From positions 273,073 to 337,072 of the forward strand of contig NHZP01000050.1 in NCBI GenBank assembly GCA_003313425.1: a DNA stretch of 64,000 bases. Direction: 5' to 3'. The translations under genes and the position numbers were made by a program. Under the pieces are notes generated by a model. That model searched no databases, was not told where the DNA came from, and was given only the letters and a program-made list of their open reading frames with translations. This stretch comes from Pseudopyrenochaeta lycopersici. Its lineage: Eukaryota; Ascomycota; Dothideomycetes; Pleosporales; Pseudopyrenochaetaceae. Positions 37,830-49,779 of this stretch are shown here, one piece after another. The number at the start of each line of letters is the position of its first letter. The first letter of the stretch is position 1.

Positions 37830-40100
37830 GAGAGAAGCATAGCAGGCTAGTATTTTAAGCATTTAGTAGAGTATTCGTTAGCTATTTATAAGGAGTGCAG
37901 ATATAGGGTTTTACCTAGCTAGATCAAGAGTTATTTGCAGCGTGTCCACCAGGTTAGTCGTAAGCAGGCCGAGTTGGTGGAGGAAGAGGTTAGCCGTTAG
38001 GCCAGTTTGATCCAGTATACTAGCGAAGTAGAGGTGCCCAGTGAAGTTGTTCAGCCCATTCGCCAGTTGCCAGTATACCTAGACAGGTTAGTGTGTAATG
38101 TAGGCTCCAGCTGTTGCCGCCGCGTGTTTCAAAGCGCAGAGACCATGAGGAAGCATTAGCAAAGGGCCCATACTTAGTTAGTAGCAGGGAAAGGAGGTTG
38201 TCTGAGTTGATTGGCGAAGAAGACAATACAGACACGCAGCAAAGAGGGTTACAGGGCAGTTTATTGCCAGCGGTTATTGGTGCAAGGTCAGGGTTCGCAG
38301 TATTTCGAAGTGCGAGAACCAGCCTAGGGCCAGGAAGACAGCCTAGAACCCGTTCCCGTTAACGGCGAGGCGGCGTGGGCCCAGGTAGGCGAGGAGATGG
38401 CCAGGACGTGGGCTAACGTCGAGAAGCGGGCATAAAACACTATCCAAGAGGGTGAGAGGGATAAGGTGAATCCGTAGTTAGAGCGGACGCAGTGGTTGCC
38501 ATATTTAGTAGGTATAGAGAGGCTTGATTTATTAGCATGCACCGAAGAGCTAAATGCCGAACCTAACCCTAAGAAGGACAAGGAGCCGGAGCCTGTCAAG
38601 GCAGCGATTTAGGCAGCTATGGATAGGTTAGCGCGGTTCAGCTAGGCATCCGTAATTGAGCGGATTAGTGTGTTTATGCAGTTAGAGGCAATTTGGACGG
38701 AGAAGCACTAGACGCGGTTCTAGCTATTGCAGCCGTATATAGATAAGAAGGCGATCGTAGAGCACGCACGGCCGTAGAAGTAGATGTTAATGTTTTTTGC
38801 GCGGACACAGAAAGAGTATACATAGAAAAGCCCTAAGTACTGATTTACGCGCCGGCAGCGGGAGGCATAGGAGGCATTAGTTAAAGAAGCAGAGGGGGGT
38901 GTAGAAGCAGAAGAGGCGGAAGAGGGGATAGACGAGGATGTAGACGAGGATGTGGACGAAGATATGGACGAGGAGATGCTAGATGAGATAGACGAGGCGA
39001 TAGAAGAGATAGAAGCGGACGAAGAGCAGGATTAAGCATGCTATGCCGAGTGCATTAATAAGCCTAAGAGGTTGTCGAAGATCTAGAAAGCGTGTTTAGA
39101 GTTTTGTATTACGTTATTAAACTAATCTATCACCCGCAAGGAGTACGACAACCTGTTAGTGTGTGTATTAGCAGTGTTAGGTGTAAAGGAGGATGGTTAG
39201 AAAGGCCCCGAGCAGTACCCGCCTATTTTGTCTGCGGTTATTAAGGTAGCCTAATTTATAGTAGTGCAGCAAGCATTAGAGTTGTCGGAGCCGTTTGAGG
39301 AGGACGAGTTTGACAGCGACAGCGCATACGAGAGCGACGACGGTAGCAGCCAGCCACGACGCCGGCGCAAAGGTTGTTTACAGTTCGTGCAGGAGATGAT
39401 AGACAAGTTCATAGTACGAGGCAGCCACGGGCTAATACAGTAGATGTTGGATTTGCGGACATACGGGTTAAAGATTCATTACAACACCACGTCGCGAGGC
39501 TACGTCGAATAGACGGGGCAAGATAAGTTGTTATACAAGGGGTTGCATTTCAACATAGCGCAGTTCCGCAGTATAGTGCACGGTTTAGCGGTCAAGAGCC
39601 AGCGGTTATTAATAGAGGAGTTGTTATTTGGCAATAGTAAGGCCGCAGAACTAGTGCCTAGTATCCCGTAGGAGGGTTTGCGCGACAACCTAACCGACGA
39701 GCGGCCCGGGTGGAATTTTTTAAAAGACCATCAGACCTGCATGCCCGTGGATAGAGAAAAGTAGTTATTTAAGCGGGTAGGTTAAGAAGCCACAGTTAGA
39801 GACAGGTTTATAAAGCTAGGAACCTATTCTAGAATTAATAGAAAAGAAGTAGAGCGGTACATAGATTGGGTTATCGAGTTTTAAGAGAAGTTAATCGTGT
39901 TCATTTACTTCCTAGGCCAGGTAGCCGGGATCAAAAGGGTCGCGTTCTTACTAGGGTGTGATAGCCAGTGCGCGCTCGCTAACCGAGGATCGGACAAATA
40001 GATAAATTACGCTGCGATAGACAAAATAGCGCTGCGAATACATTTTACAAAAGAGAAAATATGTAAAATAGAGGAAGTAGATTATTCGTGCAAGTAATAC
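37830..40100 (+). pseudogene. Telomere-linked helicase relic B, N-terminal half (DUF3505 type)
   Basis: A RIP-broken + frame. It starts with the DUF3505 zinc-finger pattern: YKECRYRVLPS, then QRVHQVSRKQAELVEEEV, PIRQLPVYLD and a second CC...H part to about 38,160. An acidic stretch follows at 38,900-39,030 (DEDVDEDVDEDMDEEM). Then come the conserved block LDLRTYGLKIHYNTTSRG (about 39,450) and PGWNFLKDHQT, ending in VFIYFLGQVAGIKR where family members have LTGGQPARGTE. The helicase core is missing; the gene is cut off at about 40,100. Stops are TAG at former CAG/TGG codons. Family recognised by eye. Confidence 0.75.
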
Positions 40101-40170
40101 TTTAATTTATTAGACAATTGCTATATAGCTATGCTATAAAGGTCGTTTAGTAGCCCAAACCCTAAAATAA

Positions 40171-40267
40171 CCCCCCTGCAAATTTAGTGACCCCCCTGCA
40201 GAATTAGTGACCCCCCTGCAGAATTAGTGACCCCCCTGCAGAATTAGTAACCCCCCTGCAGAACTAG
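40171..40267. repeat. 20-bp tandem repeat, five copies
   Basis: Copies of CCCCCCTGCAGAATTAGTGA directly after helicase relic B. Confidence 0.93.
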
Positions 40268-41159
40268 AACTAGTGCCCCTTACAAAGTGCTTCTAAGGTT
40301 TAATACTCAAATTTTGTTTACACCCGGTCGCATTATTGCAACAGTGCCAAAACATAGTCCTATATAAACCTTTAAATAGTAACCTAGAGTCTAATCCACT
40401 AACGTACAGCAATAGTAAGAAAGGATCCTTCCAAGCTCAAATATCCTTAAAAAGCACATCCCACTCTCACGCGCGAAGAGGCAAAAGAGCGAGAACGGTA
40501 AAAGTAGAGAGAAAAGAGAGCTCGCCGAAGAGCTGAGAGAGCACGAGACGCTGCAAGAAAAGCAGCATTATCAGAACCTTAAATCCAATTAGTCTCTTTC
40601 AACGCAGGCCAGTCATAGTACGAGAACTCTCTTATTCTTTAGAAATTAAGACTAATAAAACAGAAGCATAGGCTTAATCGGCGGACGTGTTGAGCCAGAG
40701 TCATCTGGAGAGCCTTCGAGCCCAGGAGGTCTGCAACATAAGCTAGGAGAGGCGAGACCAACGGGACGCAACATTGTGTTAGATCCTGGCCTTTTAGAGG
40801 GAGGGGTACGGAGACAAGGCGGGCGATGCAGCGATGAACTAATTCTATCGCCTTCTTAGAAGGGAACTACATCCATTATTAATAAGGGCGCTGAACTCGC
40901 TAGCTAGCTAGTAGTAACGCGATCGCAGACCCACTCGCGGCTGTTAGCTTAAGTGCCTGTGCTTTCGCAACGCTTACTCTTACTATCCCCTTCTCCAAAT
41001 CATCCAGACAGGTCCACTCCATTTGTTTTACCTGAACTTCCTCTAATAGACTTAACTAGATTAGAATATCCTGGAAAACACGTATATCTTTTCTATTAAT
41101 GCTTTAATGGTGTAAGGACACATAACGTTGCAAATAAGGACGGAGACGATACAAGCTCG
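40268..41159. other. Spacer between helicase relics B and C
   Basis: About 0.9 kb; short open frames without domain character. May include the degraded start of relic C. Confidence 0.4.
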
Positions 41160-44100
41160 CTAAGCTTAGTAAATAACCTCTGGCTAGAGGATACGCTATT
41201 TAAGCTAGAGCACGACTATAGCTCCCGTGTATCCTCTAATAGCGCAAAAACTCGTAGTCTTGTAGGGGAGAATAATAATGCAAGCTTACTAAGCCCAGTA
41301 AACGAGCCCTAGCTAGCAGATACGCCAGAGCATAACCGTTATGCCCGTCAGCCCTCTAACAGGGCACAGGAGGGAAATGATAATACAAGCTTACTAAGCT
41401 CCATAAATGAAGTCTGGCTGTAGGATACGCCATTCAAGCCACAGAGCGACGAGGACGGCGAGGGCGGAAGTAAGCAAGAGCTGGATTACAGCGAGTATAG
41501 AGAAGACTTTGCGGACTGTGCTAAAGAGCGTTGTCAAGAACGCATAACAACTAGAGGGGACAAGTACACTACACGGGCCTGGATTAAGGAGCATATGTTG
41601 GAGGAAACCGTCTGTAAACAGTGCTTGGCTGGAGAGAGTGTTAGTCACAACGATAGCTTAAGCTTGGCGGAAATAGCCGAGTTTTTCCGTAGCTCAGGAT
41701 TATCTAATTCAGTGACGGAAGTTAAGCATGCTTAACTAGCCTTAAGTAGAGAGCATCTTTAGAAGAGAGTCTTAACTAGCGGAGACGAACCTCCTATTAT
41801 TAACATTAGGAAGTCTTACTAGGGGGATCCTAATCTCTCCGTTATGTTTAACATCAACACATTTATCGCGGAAGCAGCGTCTTTTGAAGCTCTACGGGGA
41901 TTTCGCTTTTCCTACTACCCTAAAGCTGTCTACAACCTTAATAAACCTATTCATATCTAGTTCTATGGACGGGAGCTACATTAATGTCGGCACATACGCT
42001 TTAGCGAGGCTCTTTACGCCTAGTCGTTTTAGGTCTATATTACCTTCCCGCGTATGCTGTAGAGCTAGGAGACTTACCTTACTAAAGAACAGCATGCACT
42101 GTAGATTGACGAAGTTGTCCTCCCTTCCCTGCGAGAAGTTTTACCGCTAATATTAATACAGCATTTGCTACTAACGTGGGCCTATAGAGCGAGTAAGATA
42201 AGAGCTAAGCATAACGAACATAGAACTCAGGATGTTAGGGGGACTAATCCGATCCATTATCTAGTTAAAGAGGAGTATATGCCTAGCCTATAGGAGCGCA
42301 TGCTAGAAAAGCTCTTAAAGCTAAGTCTAGCAGAGTTCTGTAGGATATTTATAGTTATCCAGACATATAGAACTAAACTCGTATAGTGTGACAGCAGCTT
42401 CTCCAGGCTACGAGATAACTTTATGACGAGTTTAGGGTTAATTGTCAACGTAGATCATCTTATCTTACCTAAGACATTTGTTAACGTTAGAAAGGAGTGT
42501 ATCTTATTATATAGCAACCGTGTTTATTAGTGGAAGAGATGTTATCTGCGGCAGTAGGTCGCATTAATAAATCCCGCAAACTACGTCAGAACGCGGTCCT
42601 ACCCCGTGAATAGTCTTCGAGATGCAGTAAGCATGAATCTTGACGTTTCCCAAAAGCATTTAATGCATTCGCAGGGCCTCGTTTACGCACAACGTTACAG
42701 GAGCTGCAAGGAGGCCTTTACTACACAAAAGGTGTTTCCGTTCACAAATAAAAACATTAAGAGTTTGCTAATTCCTATGAATCTCCTCTAGTTGTAGTCT
42801 CGAGCAGGAGGTAGTTTCAGTCGTAGTAATAACATTAATAACTTTATAGTCGCTGCTAGACAACAGTCATACATTAATTCTAAGAAACAGCTGAATCTTA
42901 GTTTAGAGGCATCCTAAGACAGAAAGTTTAGAACTTAGGAAGAGTATTAAGTATTATAGGCTCTGCTCTATAAACTTAACCTTAATTCTAGGACGTGTAG
43001 GCTGGCAGAACCTCAGCCTTACTTATCTATCCTAACAGAGGAGGCTTTAACTTTCCTTCGCTGGGAGCTAAACCAGTAGCTCAGTGCCTTCAACTACATT
43101 TACTAAAGCAATACCCCACTAACGCCGGAGACAGGCGCAATAGGAACCATGCTCGCAAGAGTAATTAAAGCTTCCTACAATAGCGGAATGTATAGATTAC
43201 CTTGCGACCTGTACCGCGATTTATAGATTTCTAAGACAGATGTTAAGTAGCGCGGACTGCGCTTTAGAGATACGGTAGAGGAAACTAGTATATTTTAGCT
43301 ACAGCCTTCTATATTTAACTAGACATTACTCTAGTTTAAGGGCAAAATACAATTAGAATTCTGATTCTTTATTCTAGACTCGCAACGCGCGTATAAAGAA
43401 CAACGCAGTCAGGTAAGTAATGCGACCAAACTTTATAACAGAATAAACAACATTACAAAATTTATTAGCAAAGGTAGACGTCGCGAGCATTAGCTTAAGA
43501 GAATTCAAAGAATCTATTTTCTCGCTTTAACAATGCAAATACTTTAATATAATATTAAAAACCAGCTAGCGGAGCCTCTAAGGGACCTTAAGAGCTACAA
43601 CAACAGGATTTACTACGCTTAGCTGCGAAGTTACTACTCGTGCGATTTCAGTATTCTGAAGCCGTAGCAGGTTTGCAGGACGTGGAAAAAGTCCCTAACT
43701 TAGGCCGATTTAATTCAGCAACTATTCAACTAGGACGATAAAGACTAGTATAAGATCTCTTTCTAACGAGATAGATGGGACAACATGCAGTTTCGTTTAA
43801 TAACCTAACATGCTTACATGCGGGTTAACGAGTATCTTGGGCTAGAAGCGGCAAACGAGTGGAAGGAGAGCCTTAGAATATGCGCGTCGCGTTTCTTTTA
43901 GATAATTCTAAAATGCAGCGGCAGTAGATTCGTAACTGTAATAAAAAAGTTACATAACATTAATAGAGTAAAAACGCGAAAGAACTACGTTGCCTAGTAT
44001 TCTACAACTTACTCCGAGCTTAACAGTTTTAAAGAAACTAAATACCTAAGGAAATAGAACTAGAGGAGCCAAAAACATTAGAATTAGGAAGAGGGCAAGA

Positions 44101-46730
44101 TTATAAAGCGTCCACCTTTAAGATTATTTAATAATCTAGAAAGTTTTAACTTTACTAATACCTAGTTATAGGCCTACTATGTCGTTTGTAAACTTCGCTT
44201 AAAGACTAACGCGCCTTAGAGATGCATGGCAGGGGGCCAGCCTGCGCGCGGGACAGAGCTAGTGACGGTCACGCACATAAACATGCCTAACGCGCAGAGC
44301 TGCGGGCTGTTCGTCGAGGACGGGCTGATGGTGTACGTGACCTTGTACCACAAGGGCATTAGACAGACTAGCGAGGGCAAGGTCGTTTATCGCTATCTGC
44401 CACAGGAAGTGGGCGAGCTGCTGTTCTACTACCTGTGGATAGTCCTCCCGTTCTGGCAGACGCTAGAGCGCGCTTCTAGCAGGAGCCACGTTAGAGATCC
44501 TAGCCCCTTTATATAGGAGCTAATTAAGGAAGAGGCGTAGGCAGGTCTACAGCAGAAGAAGAAACGGCGGCTCCTCTACGACTACGACGACGATAAGGAC
44601 GAGGGCGGAGAAGAAGACAGAGAAGAGGAGGGGAGCGGCCAGGAGGAGGGTAGCCAGGAGGGCGGCTAGGAGGGCGACAGTTAGACAGGACCTAGGAGGA
44701 AACTTAAGCAAGCAGCCGCTAACAGGACGCAGCGGTAGGGTACAAACTAAGTACGGCGAGCTATCGAGCGCGTGTTACTGCGCTAGCTTAAGACCAAGCT
44801 TAACATCCAAATCTAGAGACACAACACTAAAGCTACCTACCGCCAGTACCTAAATAATAAGCATATCCTTAAGACGCTTAGGTAGGGCGACGACGAGGAA
44901 GACGAAGCTATGGAAGACAAGCCATCCGACCTAGCGTTAGGACACGGGTCCAAAATGGCTGGCCAGATCTACGGCAGGCTAGCAGATGAATCGCCGTTCA
45001 GCATCTAGGCGCGGCGACAGGCATTCCGGCGAGTCAGCATCGCCTAGCACCAGTTCCTGCAGTTTAGCTTAATATTAAAGACGCCGCCTAAGAAGGGGTC
45101 CCAGGCAGCTAGAGCTAGGAAGGAAGCTGTCAAGGAGCAGTTCCGGCGCTAGAAGCAGATGCGGAGGGTAGATATCTAAGCCGCGCTTAAGCGGCTGCAG
45201 GGGAAGGGCGCTACGTTTAGAGGCGTGCAGCGCCTCGCTATAAACGCTATTATACAGCAGAAGAGCCCTGTAGTAGTAATTATAGGCACTAGAGGAGGGA
45301 AGAGCGCGACGTTTATACTGCCAGCGTCGTGCTCTGCGGGCGTTATAATCGTAGTAGTCCCCGTAGTTGCGCTGAAGCAGAACTTACTAGATCGCTGCAA
45401 AGCCGCTAGGATCAACTGCGTTAAGTAGGACAGCTAGCGGCTGCACGAGTGGGCTTCGATCGTGCTGGTAGTGCCCGAGTCGGTCGTAACTAAAGCGTTT
45501 AAGCAGTACATCAACTGGCAGCGATCCATAGCGCGGCTAGACCGCGTCGTTATTAACAAATGCCACACCATACTAGACTCCACTAAGGGCTGGAGGACAA
45601 GGGTGTTGAAGCTGCGGGACTTAGTTAAGGCGGAGACGCAGCTCGTGTACTTAACAGCGACGTTAAAGCCTACAGAGGAGAGCAAGTTTATCTAGCTAAT
45701 AGCGCTGCCGCCGAGGGAGTAGTGTAAGTAGTTCCGCGCGCTAATAAGCCGGCTGAACATTGCGTACCAGGTCTATTAGTACGACTACTAGGAGGAAGAC
45801 GAAGCCAAGGTGCTGGCGAGGCTAGTGCAAGAGAAGAAGCGGCAGTACCCGCTGCCTAGCCAGATTATCGTGTACACCGACTCTAGGGAGAAGATAAAGG
45901 CGTACGCTGCGATGCTAGGAGCTATTTGCTACCACCGCAAGGTCAGAACGCTAGAAGAGAAGCTAGCGCTTTTGCGCTAGCTTACAGAAGGGTTAGAGCA
46001 GATCTTCGTTACAACTAATGCGCTAGGGCTCGGAATTAACAGAGAAACCATCTAGGTAATTCTCTTTGTTAGGCAGATTAGAAAGATGCAGGATTTGGTG
46101 CAACAGGGCGGACGAGCAGGCCGCGGCGGGCTGCCCAGCAAAGCTATCATCATTAAGGGCGCTACGTACAGCCCCCAGGGCAAGAGGTACGCAGGTAGCT
46201 GGGCTAGAGACGTGGAGGAGGAGGTGCGCGAGCTTATTGAAGGCGACGGCTGCATAAGGGTTGTTATAGACCGCGAGATAGACGGCAACAACGACAGGGA
46301 AGGCTGCGAGCCCGGGGAGGAGCCGTGCAGCTTATGTTAGCAGCGGGTGCAGAGCGCCAGCGTGGAGGACGTCAGCCACAGCGAGGAGGCGGAGGCAGCA
46401 GACGAGGCAGAGAGGGCTAAGTTTGATTGCCAAATGGGGGCGCGCACGAGTTTGAGCCGCCGAGAGATAGAGTTACAGTCGCAAGAGCAGCTGCAAGTCG
46501 AGAGGCTGGAGGAAATGCTCGAATCGTGGAAGGCGTGCTGCCAGTGGTGTCGAGCCGAGCAGGAGGCAGATGCAGATCAGCACCAACTAGCCCACTGCAC
46601 TCGACTGCAAGCGTCTGAGATCCGCGACAGAGTAAAGCAGATAGTAGAAATAGTTAAGGAAAAGGCGATATAGGAGGACTATAGCTGCTGCTTCTAGTGC
46701 GGCGTTCCCTAGTTAATTTGCGAGAGCTTT
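41160..46730 (+). pseudogene. Telomere-linked RecQ-type helicase relic C
   Basis: A + strand coding relic with TAG/TAA interruptions. The N-terminal part (41,160-44,220) has repeated short motifs (SLLSSINEVWL type). The block AGGQPARGTELVTVTHIN, VTLYHKGIRQTSEGK, YRYLPQEVGELLFYYLW (44,230-44,460) is the hallmark of fungal subtelomeric RecQ-like proteins. The helicase core has TRGGKSATF (Walker A, about 45,285), KCHTIL (for DExH, about 45,557), VYLTATLKPTEE, then IIVYTDSREK, ATTNALGLG-type TTNALGLGIN (about 46,010) and QQGGRAGRGG (about 46,105). A C-terminal Cys region follows (CCQWCRAEQ, CCF-stop-CGVP). Points to the telomere like relics A and B. Confidence 0.85.
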
Positions 46731-47129
46731 AAAAGCTGACTAGATAGAGGCTGGCAGAAGAATAGGGCGGTTTGCTGCTAGTTTAAGGCTGTGTTGCTTA
46801 CGTCTATAGCATCTGTGTAGGCAGCGTAGGGAGATACATTTAATAACTAGGTGCGGGAGTATATGCAGAGGGAGGGGATTAAACAGACAGAAGAGGTGGA
46901 GTTTGATAAGGTGCCGGCGTGGATGGGTGGCTTAATCTGGTAGGGCGGTATATAGAGTAATAAGATGTGCTAGGTGTTTATAGCATTTATAGTATATGTT
47001 AAAGGAACTAGCAGCGTAGTAGAGGAGGAAGGGTAGACTAGATTGCCCGCCAGAGAACAGGAGAGTATAATTAGAGACTAACTTTTACTTAATAGTTAAG
47101 TAAAAGTTAGAATATATAAAATAGACACA
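46731..47129. other. Degraded tail of helicase relic C
   Basis: A stop-broken continuation in the same frame (FDKVPAWMGGLI, RLPAREQESIIRD) to about 47,080, then AT-rich spacer. Confidence 0.45.
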
Positions 47130-47540
47130 GAAGGTTCTCCTAACTTATAGAAGTCCCCTAACCTGTAGAAGGCCCCTAACCTGTAGAAGGCCCCTAACCT
47201 GTAGAAGACCGCCTAACCCGTAAAATACTCCCCCAACCTGTAAAAGTCCTCTAACCCGTGAAATACCCCCTAACCTGTAGAAGACCGCCTAACCTATAAA
47301 ATACTCCCCTAACCCGTAGAAGACTACCTAACCTGTAAAATACCCCCCTAACCTGTAGAAGACCGCCTAACCTATAAAATACCCCCTAACTAGTAGAAGA
47401 CTGCCTAACCTATAAAATACCCCCCTAACTTATAGAAGACTGCCTAACCTGTAAAATACCCCCTAACCTATAAAAGACTGCCTAACCCGTAAAATACCCC
47501 CTAACCTGTAGAAGGCCCTCTAACCTGTGCAGGTAGGGCA
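47130..47540. repeat. 18-20-bp tandem repeats containing CCTAACC
   Basis: About 21 variants of CCCCTAACCTGTAGAAGG and CGCCTAACCTATAAAATAC. The CCTAACC core equals the C-rich telomere strand, so the block is inverted relative to the chromosome end. Related motifs continue more thinly to about 48,120. Confidence 0.85.
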
Positions 47541-48164
47541 CACTAGGAAGAAGAAGAAAGGGTAGGTAGATAGTAGGTGTAGGTAGGGGGAGTTCTAGCC
47601 CTAGCAGGGATAGAAGTTAGAGTAATAAAATAATATAAAAGGAATAGATTAGTAAGGTAGGGTAGAGCAGTATTTTAAGGACAGGGTAGTAAGGGTAGAG
47701 AGGCAAGAAAGTAGGGGGTTAGCAGGGTTTAGAGTTAGTGGCGCAGAAGGAGACATAGGGCATATTAGAATATTTAGTAAAGAAGCACAAGTTAGACACA
47801 GTAGAGAGTAATAATTTAGTAAGGGAGTTTTATTAGATTATGCGGTTGTTAGTAGAGTAAGCGTAATACATTAAAGATAAATTATTATTTAAAAAAGAGA
47901 AGTCCGTTATACGTATATAAATAGGGTAAGTAGGTGCGTATAAGAAGTAAGAAGAGGTAAGAGTAGAGTAGGGAGAAGTGAATAGAGAGGTAAAAGAGGG
48001 CCCGTAACCTGTAGGAAGGTTAGGAGTAGCCCCTAAACCTATAGAAGTAAAGAGAGACGCCCCGCAACCTGTAACCTGCAACCTATAACCTGTAAGAGAA
48101 GTATATTAGCTGCCTAAACCTGTAGGGAGGCGCAGTAGTAAGGCTGTTGTTATTTAAAGGTAGA
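47541..48164. other. Purine-rich spacer before the telomeric array
   Basis: AG-rich, C-poor + strand with a few CCTGTAACCTG motifs near 48,060-48,120. No gene. Confidence 0.5.
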
Positions 48165-48185
48165 GTTAGGGTTAGGGTTAGGGTT
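48165..48185 (+). repeat. Internal telomere repeat tract
   Basis: GTTAGGGTTAGGGTTAGGGTT, same orientation as the chromosome end, joined without any gap to the first unit of the array (CCTTTCACTAG). It looks like a former telomere. Confidence 0.93.
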
Positions 48186-49761
48186 CCTTTCACTAGAAAG
48201 TTGTCAAGTGGTCACCAGCCTTGCGCTGGAGACCCTCGACACTTTACACGTATGCGTTGCCAACGAGTGGAACGAGTACCGAAGGGTTAGTCTTGAATAA
48301 GACTAGAGGCATAAGCCCCTGTAAGTAAGCCAGAGCACGGACGGTGCGGGTCGTTTGACCTTGGTTTGCCCACTCTTTTTCGGAATTTTATTCTGATTGG
48401 TCTATGAATGTAGACGCAGGGACGGGGCACCACATTGCCTGCTAGGGACTAGGTGGTCTTGGCATTGCGCAAGACAGAGATGTATAAGAGGGGAGCCCCC
48501 TCTCCCGCGCATGGGCTCTATTCCCCTGGGGGATTCTCTTACTGCAGCGTATGCTGTTTCCTGGTGGGACGCATTTTGCGCGCGACACGGAAGTGGTTTG
48601 ATGTGGATCGTAGCCGTGAGAGTGTCTCTATAGGCACTTTTCTTGTTAACATTGCGGAGCTATGAAGAGGACGTTGTCTGAATGGGTCTCGGAACGAAGG
48701 ACGTCATGCGAGGATGCGGCGCGACTGCTGAGAAGCTTTTCTGTTTGGCTGAATACGTGGCCTATGCCAGACGCAGTGGTCAGGCTGGAGGACGCTGACG
48801 AAGTACGGTTCGTGAGAGATCACGTGCCTGGTAAGTGTCTCTTTTATTATCCTTTCTAGACACGGAAGAAGTTGGGGAGCCCAACTGATAGACACACAGC
48901 TTTGGTGGAACAGGATGTGTCGTTGGTCTGCGTTGTGTCCGCAAACCGTGCTACGTGGTGGTTGACTCGGTTGCCCCTACGGCCTGTGGGGAAGAACAGG
49001 TGGCGGGCTTTGGAGACTGCTGAAGGCGAAGGCGTCTTTGGAGAACGTAGTCCCTCGTCTCACATTGTTGTGCAGGTCCTTGGAGGGCCCTGGTGTGGAT
49101 GCGCTGTCAGGGAGACTCTCTTTCATGCTAAGCTTAGTCAACGGTCGTTGGATGCTGTGGTGACCAATATTTTGGGGCGCGCTAAATGGGGCGTAGCCTT
49201 TGAGCCTTTAGTAAGAGGCTGCTTGGAGTGTAAGCAGTGGGAGCGCGCAGTTGATGTTCTCGTTGGTGGCGGTTTTCGTGGAGGCGCCTTCTGTGTATGT
49301 TGTATGCATGAAGTATGCCCTGATTGCACTGGGAGTAGCGACGGTCGGCTTCGAAGCTTTGATGCGCAGGTGGACCCTGATAAACCTGTCTGGGTTGTTA
49401 GGACGATGTGATGGCGTTTTGGTATGGAATTTCTTTGGCTGTACAGACGTAAAGAGTACAAGGTGCGTTTATACAGTGTATAATGTAATAGTAGGTTATA
49501 GTAACAGAGTGTAGGTATGAGTTATTTTATTTAACTGTGTTATGGTAATGTGTACATTATTGTCGTTGTGTATTGCGTGTCGTTCAGTTATGAAGGGCGT
49601 CCACATCCTTAGGATGGAACACCATCTCCAAAGAAAAAAAAATGCGTAAGTCCATTTTCCGTGTGGCTGGAGGGCACGCCGAGTCAGCAGGAGATGTGGC
49701 ACATGGGGGGGCACGGGCCCCGACTCAACTTTCTAGTGTGGCGTTTTGCCTATATATGATT
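48186..49761 (+). repeat. Array unit U1 (class A cargo)
   Basis: 1,576 bp. The first hairpin stem is CCAGC/GCTGG. The second stem (48,288-48,305) is TAGTCTT/AAGACTA. TATA box TGTATAAG at 48,481. Confidence 0.9.
48662..49411 (+). CDS. Class A array protein, U1
   Basis: Exons 48662-48830 and 48900-49411 (681 nt, 226 aa); 69-nt phase-1 intron with GTAAGT donor and the hairpin GTTGGGG-AGC-CCAAC before a CTGATAG branch-like site. Exon 1 ends in VRFVRDHVP, like exon 1 of the other units. Exon 2 begins LVEQDVS and has the C-terminal cysteine cluster CVCCMHEVCPDC. It is the most divergent class A member: the WLTKESG block is replaced by WLTRLPL and the usual EWLSC ending is absent. Function unknown; no signal peptide or TM helix. 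Driven by the TATA box about 180 nt upstream; short upstream ATGs occur, so the start is less sure than in the other units. Confidence 0.68.
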
Positions 49762-49779
49762 CCTTTCACTAGAAAGTTG
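49726..49779. other. Unit-junction inverted repeat (U1/U2)
   Basis: CAACTTTCTAGTG (49,726-49,738) and CACTAGAAAGTTG (49,767-49,779) form a perfect 13-bp stem around a 28-nt loop. The left arm belongs to the end of one unit and the right arm to the start of the next. Within the loop a smaller stem GGC-(n)-GCC varies in loop and flank (GGCGTTTTGCC, GGCGAACCGCC, GGCGTTCTGCC). The same arrangement recurs at junctions near 51,310-51,362, 52,867-52,918, 56,022-56,074, 57,591-57,643, 60,743-60,797 and 62,320-62,372. At U4/U5 and U7/U8 the left arm is imperfect. At the last unit only the left arm exists, because the telomere follows. Confidence 0.85.

Noticed and set aside
44226..46673. Several separate small genes
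   Set aside because: They are consecutive fragments of one helicase relic (C), split by RIP-type stop codons in the same frame order.
48200..48260. tRNA-like sequence (TCAAGTGGTC resembles a D-arm)
   Set aside because: No acceptor stem or T-arm/B-box can be paired with it; similarity is short and probably chance.
48186..48300. HDV-like, hammerhead or group I ribozyme in the unit 5' block
   Set aside because: I looked for the hammerhead core (CTGATGA/GAAA), HDV nested pairing and group I P/Q/R/S elements and could not fit any; only the hairpins themselves are supported.
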